Shown here: positions 35,988 to 48,292 of the stretch, in pieces | How the letters are laid out: the number at the start of each line of letters is the position of its first letter | How positions within the stretch are numbered: position 1 is the first letter of the stretch | Source: Coriaria nepalensis | Lineage: Eukaryota; Streptophyta; Magnoliopsida; Cucurbitales; Coriariaceae | Direction: 5' to 3' | NCBI GenBank assembly: GCA_027186245.1 | Contig: CP114487.1 | Span: 5,203,001-5,267,000 of the forward strand | DNA length: 64,000 nucleotides | The notes under the pieces: generated by a model | Seen by the model: only the letters and a program-made list of their open reading frames with translations | Databases searched by the model: none | What the model was told of the DNA's origin: nothing | Program-made: the position numbers and the translations under genes

Positions 35988-36630
35988 AACGTACTCGATG
36001 CCTCGACCTACTTGACACTTTCAATATGTGATGTACTCAATACCTCAATGTACTCGATGTACTCGATGCCTCACACCTCTAATATGCAATGTACTTGATG
36101 CCTCGATATACTCGAAACCTCCAATATGTGATGTACTCGCGTCTCAACGTACTCGACATCTCCAATATTAAATGTACTTCAATGCCTCAACGTATTCTAT
36201 GCCTTAACATACTCAACGCCTCCAGTATGCGACACACTCAATGCGTCAATGTACTTGATGTACTTGATGCCTCAACACCTCGATGTACTCGATGCCTCAA
36301 CACCTCGACGTACTCGACATATTTGACGCCTGGACATACTCGATGCCTTGATGTACTGCACATACTCGACGACTCCATTATGTGTTATGCTTGACATATG
36401 TGATGTATTCGATGCATGCAATATGTGACGTGCTCGATGTACTCGATGACTTGATGTACTCGATGACTTGATGTACTCGACACCTCGATATACTCGACAC
36501 CTCGATGTACTCGATGCCTTGATGGTACTAGATTCCTAGATGTACGTGACACCTCCAAAATGCGATGTGCTCGATGTGCTCGATGTGCTCGATGTGCTCA
36601 ATGATTTGACGTACGCGATGCCCTGATGTC
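35988..36630. repeat. Minisatellite built on GTACTCGATG-type words
   Basis: About 640 bp consist of variants of gtactcgatgcctcgac and the shorter gtgctcgat, repeated with unit lengths near 10, 17 and longer composites containing cctccaatatg. The CG-containing words stand out in AT-rich DNA. A 101-codon open frame through it (36089-36394) is a by-product of the repeat. It has no separate spacer/repeat structure, so it is not CRISPR-like. Confidence 0.85.
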
Positions 36631-38239
36631 ATACATTTGCTATATCAGCAATAAAACTATTAAGATGGGTTAAAGGTTATTGAATAGTAGAGAATAATGA
36701 ATAACCCTTATGAAAAGTATATACTCTGAGTACTATAGTTGAGTTAGTTTTAACTGGGAGGAATGATTTAAAAGAGGTGGTAAATGATTGAATTTTGAGC
36801 TACAAATATTATGGACCTCACATAAAAGACATATTATAAGTGTGAACAAAAGGTCAGATCAATGAGAGTTATGGTTTATGAGATACAAAGATCCAAACCT
36901 CTAATATGTACTTAAGAAAGGGTTGGCCCAGATATTTTATTTTCAAGGGTTTGACTATAATGGCTAGAATTATCAGGTAAAAATGATAATCTAGAAGGAA
37001 ACACTTTGGAAAAAGTTACTCAATTAATAAGCAAGTTATTATAAGAAAAGATTTGGAACTAGATTCCTAAAAATATATGAAAAATGCATAGTGAGATAAG
37101 TGAACTAAATAGAAAAGCTTATGAAAAGTCAAGCTTTTATTACGCTAAGTTAAATTTTTGATTGGATAAGCGGACAATTGACCCAATATTTATGAAGTAC
37201 TCAATCCTTCAAGGAAAGCATAGAACCCGGGTAAGTACAAACCTCACCTGCAACACGGACATTGTTTTAAAAACTTGATGAGTTATTTCCAATGATTGCA
37301 TGGTTATGCATGTTATTAATTTATTTATAATAATGAAATAATTAACTATTATGAGTGCGATAATTGTTATAGTTGTTGCTTATAGAAAAGTCTTGAACAA
37401 CATATGCACTCATGAGCATCATGCAAAGTTTACCTCATATTTCATATTAAGAAATTAAGAAGTATATGAAGATAAAAAGAAATGAGATAGAATAGTTTAG
37501 TGTCGTATTGACATCTCGAAGGAAGGGCCAAGGCCCAATGAAGAGAGGATTATTTAAAATTATGCTAATACATATCGATGCATGCAAGGACCATGGGCAA
37601 GTTCGGATCTGGTTGCTCCTCCATCTTTCAATTGGTTGAGTGCTTAACTAGTACGTATATAGGGTCCAATAAAAAGAAAAGTAAGAAAGTACAAGAAAGA
37701 ATAAGATAGAAGCATGTAATAACCCTTATAAAGAATATGGGTCTTAAGATTATTATATATTACATGTTTTATACATCATATGCATTTATACCTATTTTGT
37801 GAGTTATGTTTGCACTTGCTAAGCGAAAGCTCATGTCTTCTGTTCCATGTTGTAGGCACTAAGGGTAAGCAACCGTTCTAGCTACCCTGAAAAACTTGCT
37901 GAGAGAGTGAAATGATTGCGGAGGAGGTAGTCGTACCATGACTATAGCTACACTGTAAACTTTCCGCTTTAATATCGTAAATAAGGATAGTTATAAATAT
38001 TTTGGTGCATCGCGAAGACTTAGTCAATGTTTTGAGAACCTTCTTATAAATATTTTGAGATCTCATAATCGACATATGCACGTTTAATAGTAGCACTATA
38101 ACATACTTTTCATATGAGAAAAAGTTAGTAAAGTAACGATCCGAACAGTGTAGGTCATTATATATTAGTGGAACTATTATGTGAACAGTGTGGTCTTATA
38201 ATTTTAGGGTATTTGAATCTTACCTTGTAATCTCAATCT
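36631..38239. other. AT-rich DNA, nothing recognised
   Basis: No gene, RNA or repeat was recognised over this 1.6 kb stretch. Confidence 0.45.
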
Positions 38240-39010
38240 TTTGGAATAGAGTGATATTTAAGAATATTCTCTTTATCATCTAAGCTAACTGGAAATATTG
38301 GATTAGTATGATATCTAAGTGTATTTTCTCTACAATCTAAAGTAATCATAATTATTGTAACCCTCATTGATATAACGAACAATTTTATTTCAATGAAAAA
38401 ATTATGCCTTTGATGGCGGATGACCGATGGTCGACGATCGACGACCGATTTCCGACGATCAATACCAATGCTACAGGTCCAGCTATATAGGATGTGCACT
38501 CCAATTATTTTGATATAGGATAGTCACATGTGAATGTACTCAACATGTTTTCAATTACTCTATATATCAGGATAGGTGTCAACCATGGATATACACATCA
38601 ATTCGGTCACCGACTAGGGCTGGGCTAGAACTGTATCTACAAGCTTTAAAAGGCATGCATGACTTAACATGGTACTATCGACTAGATTCTTCATATCTTG
38701 TCATCTAAAATTTGTGAAATGTTTTGATTGATTATGACCATTTACAACTGAATAAGGCGGACTTAAGGCTATAAATTGTATTATCATTCTAAATGTATCA
38801 TTTAATATTTACATCAACTCTCTCCTAGGGTTGCATTTTTAGAGTCGTGCAATTATTATGCACATCTCTAGATTGGATGTTGGGAGTACTGCATTGAGAA
38901 GAAATGACGAGGAATCAAGTATTAGAGATTGTCCCTTTGGTTTTGTGGAATTATTATGCACTACACTTAGGTGTCGTAGAATTATTAGATCTAGAGATGA
39001 TTTACACTTC
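38240..39010. repeat. Diverged repeat family, copy 2
   Basis: It shares several segments with 33480-34960 but in permuted order: the attagtatgatatct segment comes first, then the tgtcaaccatgg segment, then the ggcgtcgt-like segment. The part 38415-38465 also has a small local repeat of gacgatcgacgaccga words. Confidence 0.55.
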
Positions 39011-39536
39011 CTCTAGTATCTAATATTTGTGTAGTCGATAATGAATCCTGTCAAACTCACTGTAAAGCCGCCTCTCATCCTTCTGACTGGGCAAGAGGAC
39101 TGAGGAAATTAAAACTTTTGGAGGTTTTCGTTATGTAATATTTTTTCAAATGACATAAATTTGACCTATTATTGTATTTTAATTTTTCATTTATGTAATC
39201 ATATGTCTTGCAATTTTCTAGTTGTATATCTTGCAAAATATCATTTCTCTTTGAAATATGTAATTATTGTTGATGTGATATAAACACCATTATTTAAAGA
39301 GATGTGGCAATTAATTCAGTCAAGACCCAATAGAACATAATGAAAATCGACCCAAATCGATTATAAGTACATATCCTAAGGGATTAATGTCATCCTCGGA
39401 AAACTGAGAAGACGATGTTTAATCCGACTATATTTGATTTGTATACTTATTTTTGATGTGGGAATTGTATCATTAAAGACTGAATAGAAAAAAATGGATA
39501 TCAGCCCAAATCGGTAAATCAACATCAATTAGAAAG

Positions 39537-40744
39537 TGATATAATTTGTTCATCTATAGACTACATGTATATAAGGAGGCGATTAGTTCAATTCTTTTGC
39601 TGGGAGTGGAATTAAAACAAATATCATTCTTTTGTTTGGTTTGATTCCATCATCCATGGACATGATTTTCATTCCTTGATTGGGTGAAATAAGGAAAGAT
39701 CCATTCCATTTAAATAGGTATCTTTTAGATTGAATGGAATGAGTAAGTCATTTATGCAGGGTCTCTCATGTAATATTTAAATTATGTTGGGTTCCTCATG
39801 TAATTTATGAAAAATTAATCTTCAGCCCTAAAAAGGAAAGGGTTACTCTTCCTTCACTGTCGTTCTTCGTCTTGTGGGGATATTTTCAGCAGAGAAAAAT
39901 ATCCCAACTATATATTTGGAGAAGAAGATCGCATAAATTTATGTTTTCATTCGCTATTCAATTTTTGTTCACGAATTCTAGGATTTATTTGAGATGTTGA
40001 TACATTGATTTCAGATGTGTTGGATCTAGGTTTCCATAAGTTTGATATTACTCTACGATCTAAGTTTTCTTTTGACTATGATGATTTAAGAGTATATAAT
40101 TATCTCAACTTCATTGTGTGCTTTATAGTGTTTAGTTTTGTGATATAATTTGTTCATCTATAGACTACATGTATAAAAGGAGGCGATTAGTTTGATTCTT
40201 TTGCTGGGAGTGGAATTAAAATGAATATCATTCTTTTGTTTGGTTTGATTCCATCATCCATGGACATGATTTTCATTCCTTGATTGGGTGAAATAAGGAA
40301 AGATCCATTCCATTTAAATAGGTATCGTTTAGATGGAATGGAATGAGTAAGTCATTTATGTAGGGTCTCTCGTGTAATATTTAAATTATGTTGGGTTCCT
40401 CATGGAATTTATGAAATATTAATCTTCAGCCCTAAAAAGGAAAGGGTTACTCTTCCTTCACTGTCGTTCTTCGTCTTGTGGGGATATTTTCAGCAGAGAA
40501 AAATATCCCGACTATATATTTGGAGAAGAAGATCGTATAAATTTATGTTTTCATTCGCTATTCAATTTTTATTCACGAATTCTAGGATTTATTTGAGATG
40601 TTGATACATTGATTTCATCTGTGTTGGATCTAGGTTTCCATAAGTTTGATATTACTCTACGATCTAAAGTTTTCTTTCGTCTATGATGATTTAAGAGTAT
40701 TTATCTCAACTTCATTGTGTTCTTTATAGTGTTTAGTTTTGTGA
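39537..40744. repeat. 604-bp tandem duplication
   Basis: Unit 1 is 39537-40140 and unit 2 is 40141-40744. Both start tgatataatttgttcatcta and end tatagtgtttagttttg. Scattered single-base changes and a few short gaps separate them. The unit contains a TATA-like tataaggagg, several ggaatgg / ccattcc words that could pair, and CT-rich promoter-like sequence. The units do not start TG and end CA, have no primer site between them and abut exactly, so they are a tandem duplication rather than an LTR pair. Confidence 0.9.
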
Positions 40745-41639
40745 TTTCTCATGTCAAAATTTGCTTATCCATCTTTGCTCTCGGAGGCTTTTATAGTTTG
40801 AAATGGAATTTTGTTGCCAGTAGAAAAAAAAAAAAAAAACTCTAGATATTGGTACGGTGGATACTATTCCGACATGTGTAAGGGTTGGAGAAGAAATAAT
40901 TTTGGATACAAGAACTGGGAAAATAAATGAGTCTTGGAAGAATATCTTTTTAAAATCAACAGAAGACTACTTGAAACAAATTTATGTTCATGTTTCTCTA
41001 GTTGGATATAAAAAGCATATCATTGTTTTAATGGATAGTTCGAATTTAAAGTTTCGGATGCAATTGACTTAGGATGTTTTGGATGCTTCTGATTTTGATG
41101 ATGTAATGAAAACTTTGGATATTTTCTCGCACATGAATCTAAAGGCATTAAAATCTCATTTTTCTTATTTCTGCTATCTTTTTTATTTTTCCAACTATGT
41201 GTGGAGCTTGAATGATGAGCTCCAAGATCAAACTGATGAAATTCATAGGTCATCAAAGAGAGAAGGTAAACATTAGATTAGATGGAACCTCTTTAAAATG
41301 TAGAATTTGCATCAAAATATCTCATTAAGAGTTGTGTCATTCCAAAAGTATTCGAAAAAAGGTATTTAAGAGAGATAAGTGTATACCTATTTGTGTTTAT
41401 TGATTGGAACTTTGGTCAGATTTATCTATGATGGTAAATATGTTGATCTCTAATAGATCTATTAAAGTTCAAAATAAATTAAAAGTCATACAGTTGGGGT
41501 CAATTTGTAGTTTGATTAACTATATGTCTCATTCTTTTCTATAGTATTCTATGCCATCTTCATTCCAAATGATTCAAGATTGGAATCTTTCACATGTTCT
41601 ATGGGTGCACCCATAATATGAAATTCAATGCATTTCATA
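40745..41639. other. Unrecognised open frames after the duplication
   Basis: 40857-41072 (+) and 41079-41276 (+) are in the same frame, separated by one TAG near 41070. Together they read as about 139 codons of plausible protein (TCVRVGEEIILDTRTGKI, then VLDASDFDDVMKTLDIFSHM). I do not recognise the family. It may be a fragment of a gene or element captured beside the 604-bp repeat, or chance. Confidence 0.3.
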
Positions 41640-43889
41640 GTTCACACCACAGAGTCCCCCTTCCCCCTCTCGACCATTCTAATAGATGTCGAGATATTCA
41701 AGAGCCAAGCTCTTTGATAAATTATGGCTGTACTTTTCACTGAATTGTGGTCTGTTCTCTAATATCTTAGTTAGAAGATAGCAAATTTTCCTATACAATC
41801 CTTTAGTAGTGATTGTGGTTATTTTTTCCTAGCAAGTCAAGCTTCGAATCCATAGAGTATATCTTCTATACGTCGAAGTCAATAACTAATGCCACCTAGT
41901 GCGTATCCTCAATGTTTAAAGGGAATATCCATATGCACCTTCTTCCAAGTGATGCCTACGAGTGGACGATCCTCGGACATGTACCTAAGAGTAATCGCAA
42001 TGAATGAACAAATCTTTCACTAGAGTAAGATAAATATAAAATAATAATGACGGACGGTGAGTAGATGACTACATTCGGAACATTTCATTTGATATTTCAA
42101 ACACCCGTTTAGTACAAAGATTATAATTGACAAAGTAAGTAATCTAGGATTGCCACCGGCCTATGTCACAAATGACTGAATAGATGAGGGAACTTGAGTG
42201 TTCTTTTTATGTATCAAATGCAATGTTTCATTAATATATTGTCAAGATGATATGACAAAATTATTTAAACATCTTTTAGTAATTAAACTATTAATAAAAA
42301 TAAAATACTTAGTGGACAATGTGTCCATTTCCCTTAGGTCTTGTATATTCTAAAAAACTCTTTCTCTTGTTTTTTATTTCATTGTTGGACAAAACGAACA
42401 CGCCATTGCCTTTTTCAGCGAGCTAGACCTCTAAATCGTTTTTACCCACATCGGGTTTCCAGAATAGATCCAGTTGTTCTACAATATTCTATCTATGTGC
42501 ACATATATTTGTTTGAGGAGCTAAAAATGGAGACAAAATAAGTCGACCCTGCTTCTTTACCCTTTGTGGCTCATCATTCACATCGATGGGATGCACCCTA
42601 AATCCCCTACAAATAAAGTATAAAACGTAAGGTAAAAAAATAGAAAAGAATCACATAAAATATAGCAGGTAAAAGTAAAAGGAAAGTGCATTTAATGGAT
42701 TCGACTCCAGCTCTTACTGTATCATTCACTCTCGGACTGGGACTCTTCTGGTTTCTTATTCTTTGTAGTGCCTAGATTAAGAGAATAAGAAATATAATAA
42801 GATCATGAAAAGAATGAAATAAAGCATAGATTATGAAAGTTAATTGAAAGTACAATTATCGGGTTCGTGTCCAGCTACGGCACAATTATATCAACTCTTT
42901 TGACATGGGCATCCTCCACAATCTCATTCTTATGGAGTAAACCAATAGCACTCCCAACAGTAGTAACCCCTTTCCCACGTGGTCAAATATGATCACACTC
43001 ACTTCAACATCGAGGGCGTTCCCAACATCACTAGCCTCATTACACGCGATCAACCATGACTACATTATTGATTGGATGACCATCAGAAGCTACAATTAAT
43101 ATAGGGAAAATATAATAAAGAACAGCAAAAAAATTTGCCTTTAATATAATACTGAAAAGGTAAATCGATGGTTCCCCCAACAATATTAGTCTCCTCACCC
43201 GCGGGATAGTGGTGCCCATATTGTTGACTGGAGGGTCACTTGCAGCTAGAAGTTAAAAAGGAAGAATATGCATGATAAAAAAGAATGACATGAAATAGAG
43301 CACACAAAAATGAAAGCAATATTCTAACTAGGTACAAAATAAGGGACCTCTATAGCACTACCACATCATTGGCAATAATATTATCATCACTTACAAGATA
43401 TAAACATTTAGATAGGACAACAAAAAAAAAAATATAAAAAATACAACGTAAAAGAATTGAAATGTATAGAAACTTCTATCGTGCATGATGATGGCTCCTC
43501 CTATGTCATCTACTTCGTGTTGGGGATCAACCATTTTTGCATCATTCATGCTAGGTAAATCGACGAATTTATGAATACCTACAATATTAAAAAAATTTAA
43601 AACACATAAGCCAGAAAGGAAAAAGGAAATATATAAAAAAAATATTAACATAATTAGGTGTTTATTAATATACTTCTTACCATGTAGAGTTTCGGTTCCC
43701 ATAATACCAGACACTACATTAGCTATAATATCATCTACATCAATTGAATCATCATAGTTATCGACAGTAGAATCATCTTCAAGCTCAAAGGCTTAGCATG
43801 ATGTCGTTGGGCATTCACAATCTCCATGTCGAGACATATGGTCATTATTACTACCAGGGGGATCATCTTCATGCTTAGAGGATTAACGT
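41640..43889 (-). pseudogene. 3' part of a DUF1985/Ulp1 (C48 protease-like) gene relic
   Basis: The minus strand from 43889 downward continues the relic that starts at 54942-56540. First come acidic, Asp/Val-rich segments separated by AT-rich pieces (43880-42700), which look like diverged repeated exons. Near 41960-41830 a segment resembles the catalytic core of Ulp1-type cysteine proteases: DTH followed by a stop where Trp is normal, then VALVIDFDV and KIYSMDSKLDLL. In plants, DUF1985 plus Ulp1 proteins are often carried by Mutator-like elements, where they may have SUMO-protease ancestry. Stops at key places show this copy is inactive. The end is undefined. Confidence 0.55.
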
Positions 43890-43894
43890 TAATT

Positions 43895-45868
43895 TAAAAG
43901 TGTATGCATGTCAAGCCAATTGGGTTTTGACCTGATGGGGCAAATAACTGTATGTGCATTATCATTCGTTGTCATTGTGAAAGTTAGTTGTTATTTATCA
44001 TGTTAATTACTTTTTTTTGAAATTAATATCTTATATTCTATGAATACATATAATAATAATGAAGTGTCTTAAGTTGCTTAAATATTAAGACACAAATTAT
44101 TTATTGACAGAAGATCTCAAAAATAGACATTGATGATCCGGATAGATAATCACATAGTTCATCACCTAAAGTGTTAAGGATGATTGATCTCATGGCCATT
44201 AGAGTTAGTGGAACTTCATGATGATTATGTGGGTGCTTAGTATAGACTAACGGAACCGAACGTGATACTTAGATAATTCTCAATGATAATTAATACTGAC
44301 TGTTAATGAGAATTATCTAGTTACTATATTACGTATAGTCCTTAGACCTAAGATTTCCATGGTATCTTATGTGCTGAGTTTTATGATTTGACATCATTCC
44401 TATTAGTTAGGAGCCAAGGGTGAACACAAGGCGAATCGATGGGATGAAATATTGTATATGAAGGTTGTGAGTGATCAAGAGGGAATTTATCGTTTCCACA
44501 TTTAGAAACAGATCCTATGAATCATATATTTTATTGAACAATGAATCTTTGCAAAGTAATATGGTATGAAAAGCATTTTTGTAAATCCATTGTTGATGTT
44601 CAATAAAGATATAATGGTTCATATGATTTCTCTATTATGGTTTAATAGTCAAACCATGCCCTAGGACTAGTCAGGATACTTGCAAGATGGGAGGATAATT
44701 TATTATGACTATACTATATTCACATGAGGTTCTTTTGGAAGATGATACTTTTCATCTCCCGGGTAGTGTTGACACCTTGCTCGAAATTCAATCTTGACTT
44801 CTAGGTTTAGGTTACTTAATCATGAGATGATTAAGATAATTGTTTAACATAAAAAGTATTTTAAATTAAACGAATTTTTTTATGATTTAAATAAAATCAT
44901 AAAGCATTATTAAATCCTCATACAGGTTTGATGTAGAACCTCATTGATTACATACATAAGATACGTAAGTAACTCATTTTAAGATACATCACAAAAAAAG
45001 GGAAAGATGGACCATTTCCATTTGAAGGGTAATATGGTAATTTGACTTGTAGTTCGACTATAAAGGAAAATTGGTAATTATTAATTTGTTAATTCTAATG
45101 TCATACAATTCTACTAGTACAACTATATTTGACATTAATTTAATTAAAATTTAATAAATTACAATGAAACTTTTATTTAATTATAAAAGGATCCTAAAGG
45201 TTCATAACAAGAGGACATTAGAGGGTTAATAGGTCGAATTATTATGTGGATTTTCTTGGGTCAAGTTAATCAAAGGGTTGATTAATGTGTCCATGGGTTA
45301 GGGGACCTATGGTATTGTTGGCCTTTGTATATAGATTTGACCCATTATTTTTTTAATTAAGTTAAGGAAACCTAATGCTATAAGGAAACTCAATGTGATT
45401 AGAAAACCATATACCTAGTGGAGCATTATAAATACCCCACTAGGGTGGCCGAAATTAACAATGATAATTCTCCTCCTCTTGGCCTAAATCCCAAGTGAGA
45501 ATAGAGATGATTTTTCCCATCTCTTTCCTCGAGCCTTTTAATTCATGAGTTGACTCTAAAGGTAGAAAATTAACTGAGCAAACGAATTCTATGGATTATG
45601 ATTAGAGGATGAACACATGGGCATCCTGAATCTTCCTTTCAATTAGATTGCTAAAGGAATCATTGTAATAGTCTGCTTTAGGCTAAGGTATCCCCCTAAC
45701 AAAACAAGAATTTAAGGATTTACTTTGATTTTCTATAAAGAAGTTATATATGTGATATATAAATATTGTATGATCGATCTTGCTTATGGATTTATGCTAT
45801 GATTAGAATGAAATCCAAAAATTTCAAATTATTACTTCAAATGCATTAATATGCATGAATTCCAAACA
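43895..45868 (+). repeat. 5' LTR of the copia element (about 1.97 kb)
   Basis: It starts taaaagtgtatgc (the expected TG has become TA) and ends ccaaaca. A TATA-like attataaatacccc lies near 45424. The partner LTR at 54283-54936 is much shorter because of internal deletions. Partial relatives lie at 31742-32945 and, inverted, at 15272-16400. A worn tRNA-iMet primer site (tagtatcaaagc) follows at 45870-45881. Confidence 0.75.
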
Positions 45869-47444
45869 CTAGTATCAAAGCTTAAGTAATATCGGAAAAG
45901 ACTGAATTTTTTGTTTTAATTTGATGATTTGACTTTGTTCTTAGATGTTCTTTATTTCAATATATGCTTTTCTAACAAAATCTTAATTGGAATTTTGGAA
46001 ATGTGCAAAACATGGGCTACCGTTTTGGGATAGGTGATGCTGCAATGAGGCAGCCGCGCTCACATAAGTGCTAGGCAGCACGCGCCACAGTGCTAGGTGT
46101 AGGTGCATGTAGCGTTAGGGAGATGAGGTGCGGGCTATATTTCCCATAGGGGTGATGGTGGCAGCAGCTTATTTTTTCACGGAAAACCCTAATTGTATTA
46201 AGTCATTTTTGGATGCTTTCCTAAAATCAAATAAAATCTAATTTTTATTTAATTAATTGAAATATGATTTTGATTATGTAATTAAAGTTGGGATTAAGTA
46301 TTTGATAAATATTTGATAAGTAAAACAATATAAAATTTGTATATAATCAATTAAGTTGCCTTAAATTGTTTATGGTGAACTTAGTGTGATTGGGATTTTA
46401 TTTTGGATGTTTCCTAATTCTAGAAGTGGATTTAAAATATTAAACTTTCTAAAATAATATTTTTCATTATGGAAACGACCCGATTAGATAACTTTCCAAA
46501 TATGGAAAGTCAACATATTTGGCGAGTATCCTTAAAAACTTAAGGATGATGTTTTTAATTGTTTAGTTGTGCTCGAAATAATTAAGATGTAGTAAAAGAT
46601 TAGATCAAAAGGACTTGGTTGGATTTCCATGCATCAAAAGATAAAATAACAATAATGTATGAGTGATTAAAATTGTATTAACATATTCATGCATTTGATA
46701 TATATAATTTAAGTTATTAAATGTACATGCATCATGATATTATATGTATGTTTGGTTGAATATATTATCACATCATATTTAAAAGCTATGAGATAGTGCA
46801 TGATATATATGTATGATTGTTTGTGATGAGACTGTAATTCAAATCCTATGATTATATTGAGTTATAGTTGGTCATGATATCGTTTCATGGCTTACATTGC
46901 AAATATCATAATATATATCATCTTTCCCTAAAATATAAGTTGGCTACGAACACATGAGACTTATATTTGGTGTAAATATGCATATTAATCATCTTAGATG
47001 AGATGCGTGACTGAGTAATACTGTCATTCTAGGTATAGACATAGATACATACACGTACTAGTTTAAGACTTCATGTTTCATAAGAATGTTTGGAATAAGC
47101 TGAACTAAGAAAATATAATTTCCTATGGGACATGTGAGATAATGTTTTTTTAGAGGTAAGAAAAAGGAGTTACATGATATGCAATTGCAAAAGAGTTTAG
47201 CTACCTTCCATGTTTATTATAACTGACTACAAACATGTGAGATTATAATATGTGATGGTTTGATTCTTTTCTCAATAAGAAAAATCATTTTTCTTGTTTT
47301 ATATTAAGAAGGTGAATATAAATTCTTAATGACATAGCGGGTGATATCAAAAGTTTTATGTGACTTGAAATTTTTAGTAGCTAATATTTTGTGCATATTT
47401 GCTTATGATGTTGTATTTTGTTTATATGTGTTCTGTAGTTTACA
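45869..47444 (+). other. Copia leader region
   Basis: The primer site at 45870 is followed by a moderately GC-rich patch at 46020-46160 and then AT-rich DNA up to the gag ATG. No gene is seen. The patch and the following 150 bp have a counterpart in the minus-strand copy at 14720-15125. Confidence 0.6.
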
Positions 47445-47759
47445 ATGTCTGATAAATTGAAATCGATACTTGAGCAAAATAAGTTAGTTCGAACCAATTT
47501 TAGAGATTGGTATAGAAATATGATAATCGTTCTCAAATATGATGAGCATTTGTCTGACGTTCATAATCAGTCGGTCATATAAGTCTAATATGAAGGATCA
47601 GATTCAAAAACAATGGTTGTATGGAATAAGTGGCAGGACCGAGATAATGAGTTATAATTCATCACACTTGCGTTGATGACCAATGAGCTCCAATGAAAGC
47701 ATAAAATTATTTATAGTGAAGATACTCGCAATTGAGGAAACCTTTGTTAGTGAGCATGT
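47445..47759 (+). pseudogene. Copia gag N-terminal relic
   Basis: From ATG 47445 the reading MSDKLKSILEQNKLV...NFRDWYRNMIIVLKYDE is typical of a copia Gag (UBN2-type) N-terminus. It meets a stop after about 47 codons and then continues in shifted frames. It is cut at 47759 by the gypsy element and resumes at 51197. Confidence 0.75.
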
Positions 47760-48203
47760 TGTCACGGACTGCGTTTCTTATTAGAAAAGATGGAGGAGGC
47801 TTCATGGAAGAGTCTAGAAACTTCTAGACTTCTCTAGCTTTCTCTAGGATTTCCTACACTTTTGTAGAATTCTCTAGAATCTTGTACATTCTTCTAGTCC
47901 CTTGTAGAATAGTATGGAAGTCTCTAGAAGATAGATTGTAGCCATTAGATCAAATTGATCTTGACCATCCATTTCAAGGTGGGGGTCTATATAAGGAGGA
48001 GTCCTCCTCATTTGTAAATCATCCTAAAAAATACTAGCCTTCTAGCAATACAAAGAGTTCTTTATTCTCTAGCTTGAGTGTTCTTCTAAAGTCTTCAAAC
48101 AAACCTCTTGGCAAGGTTCGGTTAGGCTGACTTGGTTACTCGGAGGAGTGTCAAGTGCCGCACGGAGCATCTAAGTTCGGGGCGAAACTTTACGCACGTG
48201 ACA
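47760..48203 (+). repeat. 5' LTR of the gypsy element
   Basis: 444 bp, TG...CA. It contains a heat-shock-element match at 47814-47827, several further tctctag and tctagaa words to about 47935, a TATA box (ctatataag, 47987-47995) and, just after it, a short inverted repeat (ggagga/tcctcc) around the expected transcription start. It differs from the 3' LTR by one G/C, two A/G and one T/C substitution. Confidence 0.95.
47814..47827 (+). promoter_or_regulatory. Consensus plant heat-shock element in the LTR
   Basis: The sequence ctagaaacttctag fits the classical consensus CTnGAAnnTTCnAG at every fixed position. The next 5-bp unit is an imperfect GAC. It lies about 170 bp upstream of the LTR TATA box and is repeated unchanged in the 3' LTR at 50803-50816. 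Binding by heat-shock factors is inferred from sequence only. Confidence 0.65.
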
Positions 48204-48205
48204 GT

Positions 48206-48217
48206 TGGTATCAGAGC
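48206..48217 (+). other. Primer-binding site, initiator tRNA-Met
   Basis: tggtatcagagc is complementary to the 3' end of plant initiator tRNA-Met. It lies two bases after the 5' LTR and matches the standard site exactly. Confidence 0.93.
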
Positions 48218-48292
48218 CAAGGTCGTACGGGAGGGTGCGAAGTGGTTCAATTCTTGCCAAAGCTTTGTGTAGGTGAAGATCTTGTGGAAGAA

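Noticed and set aside
36089..36394. 101-codon open frame in the minisatellite
   Set aside because: It is periodic because the DNA is; no family resemblance.
35988..36630. CRISPR-like array
   Set aside because: The repeats have no constant repeat/spacer structure and the window is plant nuclear DNA.
39537..40744. Pair of short LTRs or a terminal-repeat retroelement
   Set aside because: The units abut without internal sequence, lack TG...CA ends and have no primer site.
42341..42541. 66-codon plus-strand open frame resembling an organelle-like protein
   Set aside because: No family could be named, and it lies antisense to the Ulp1-type relic.
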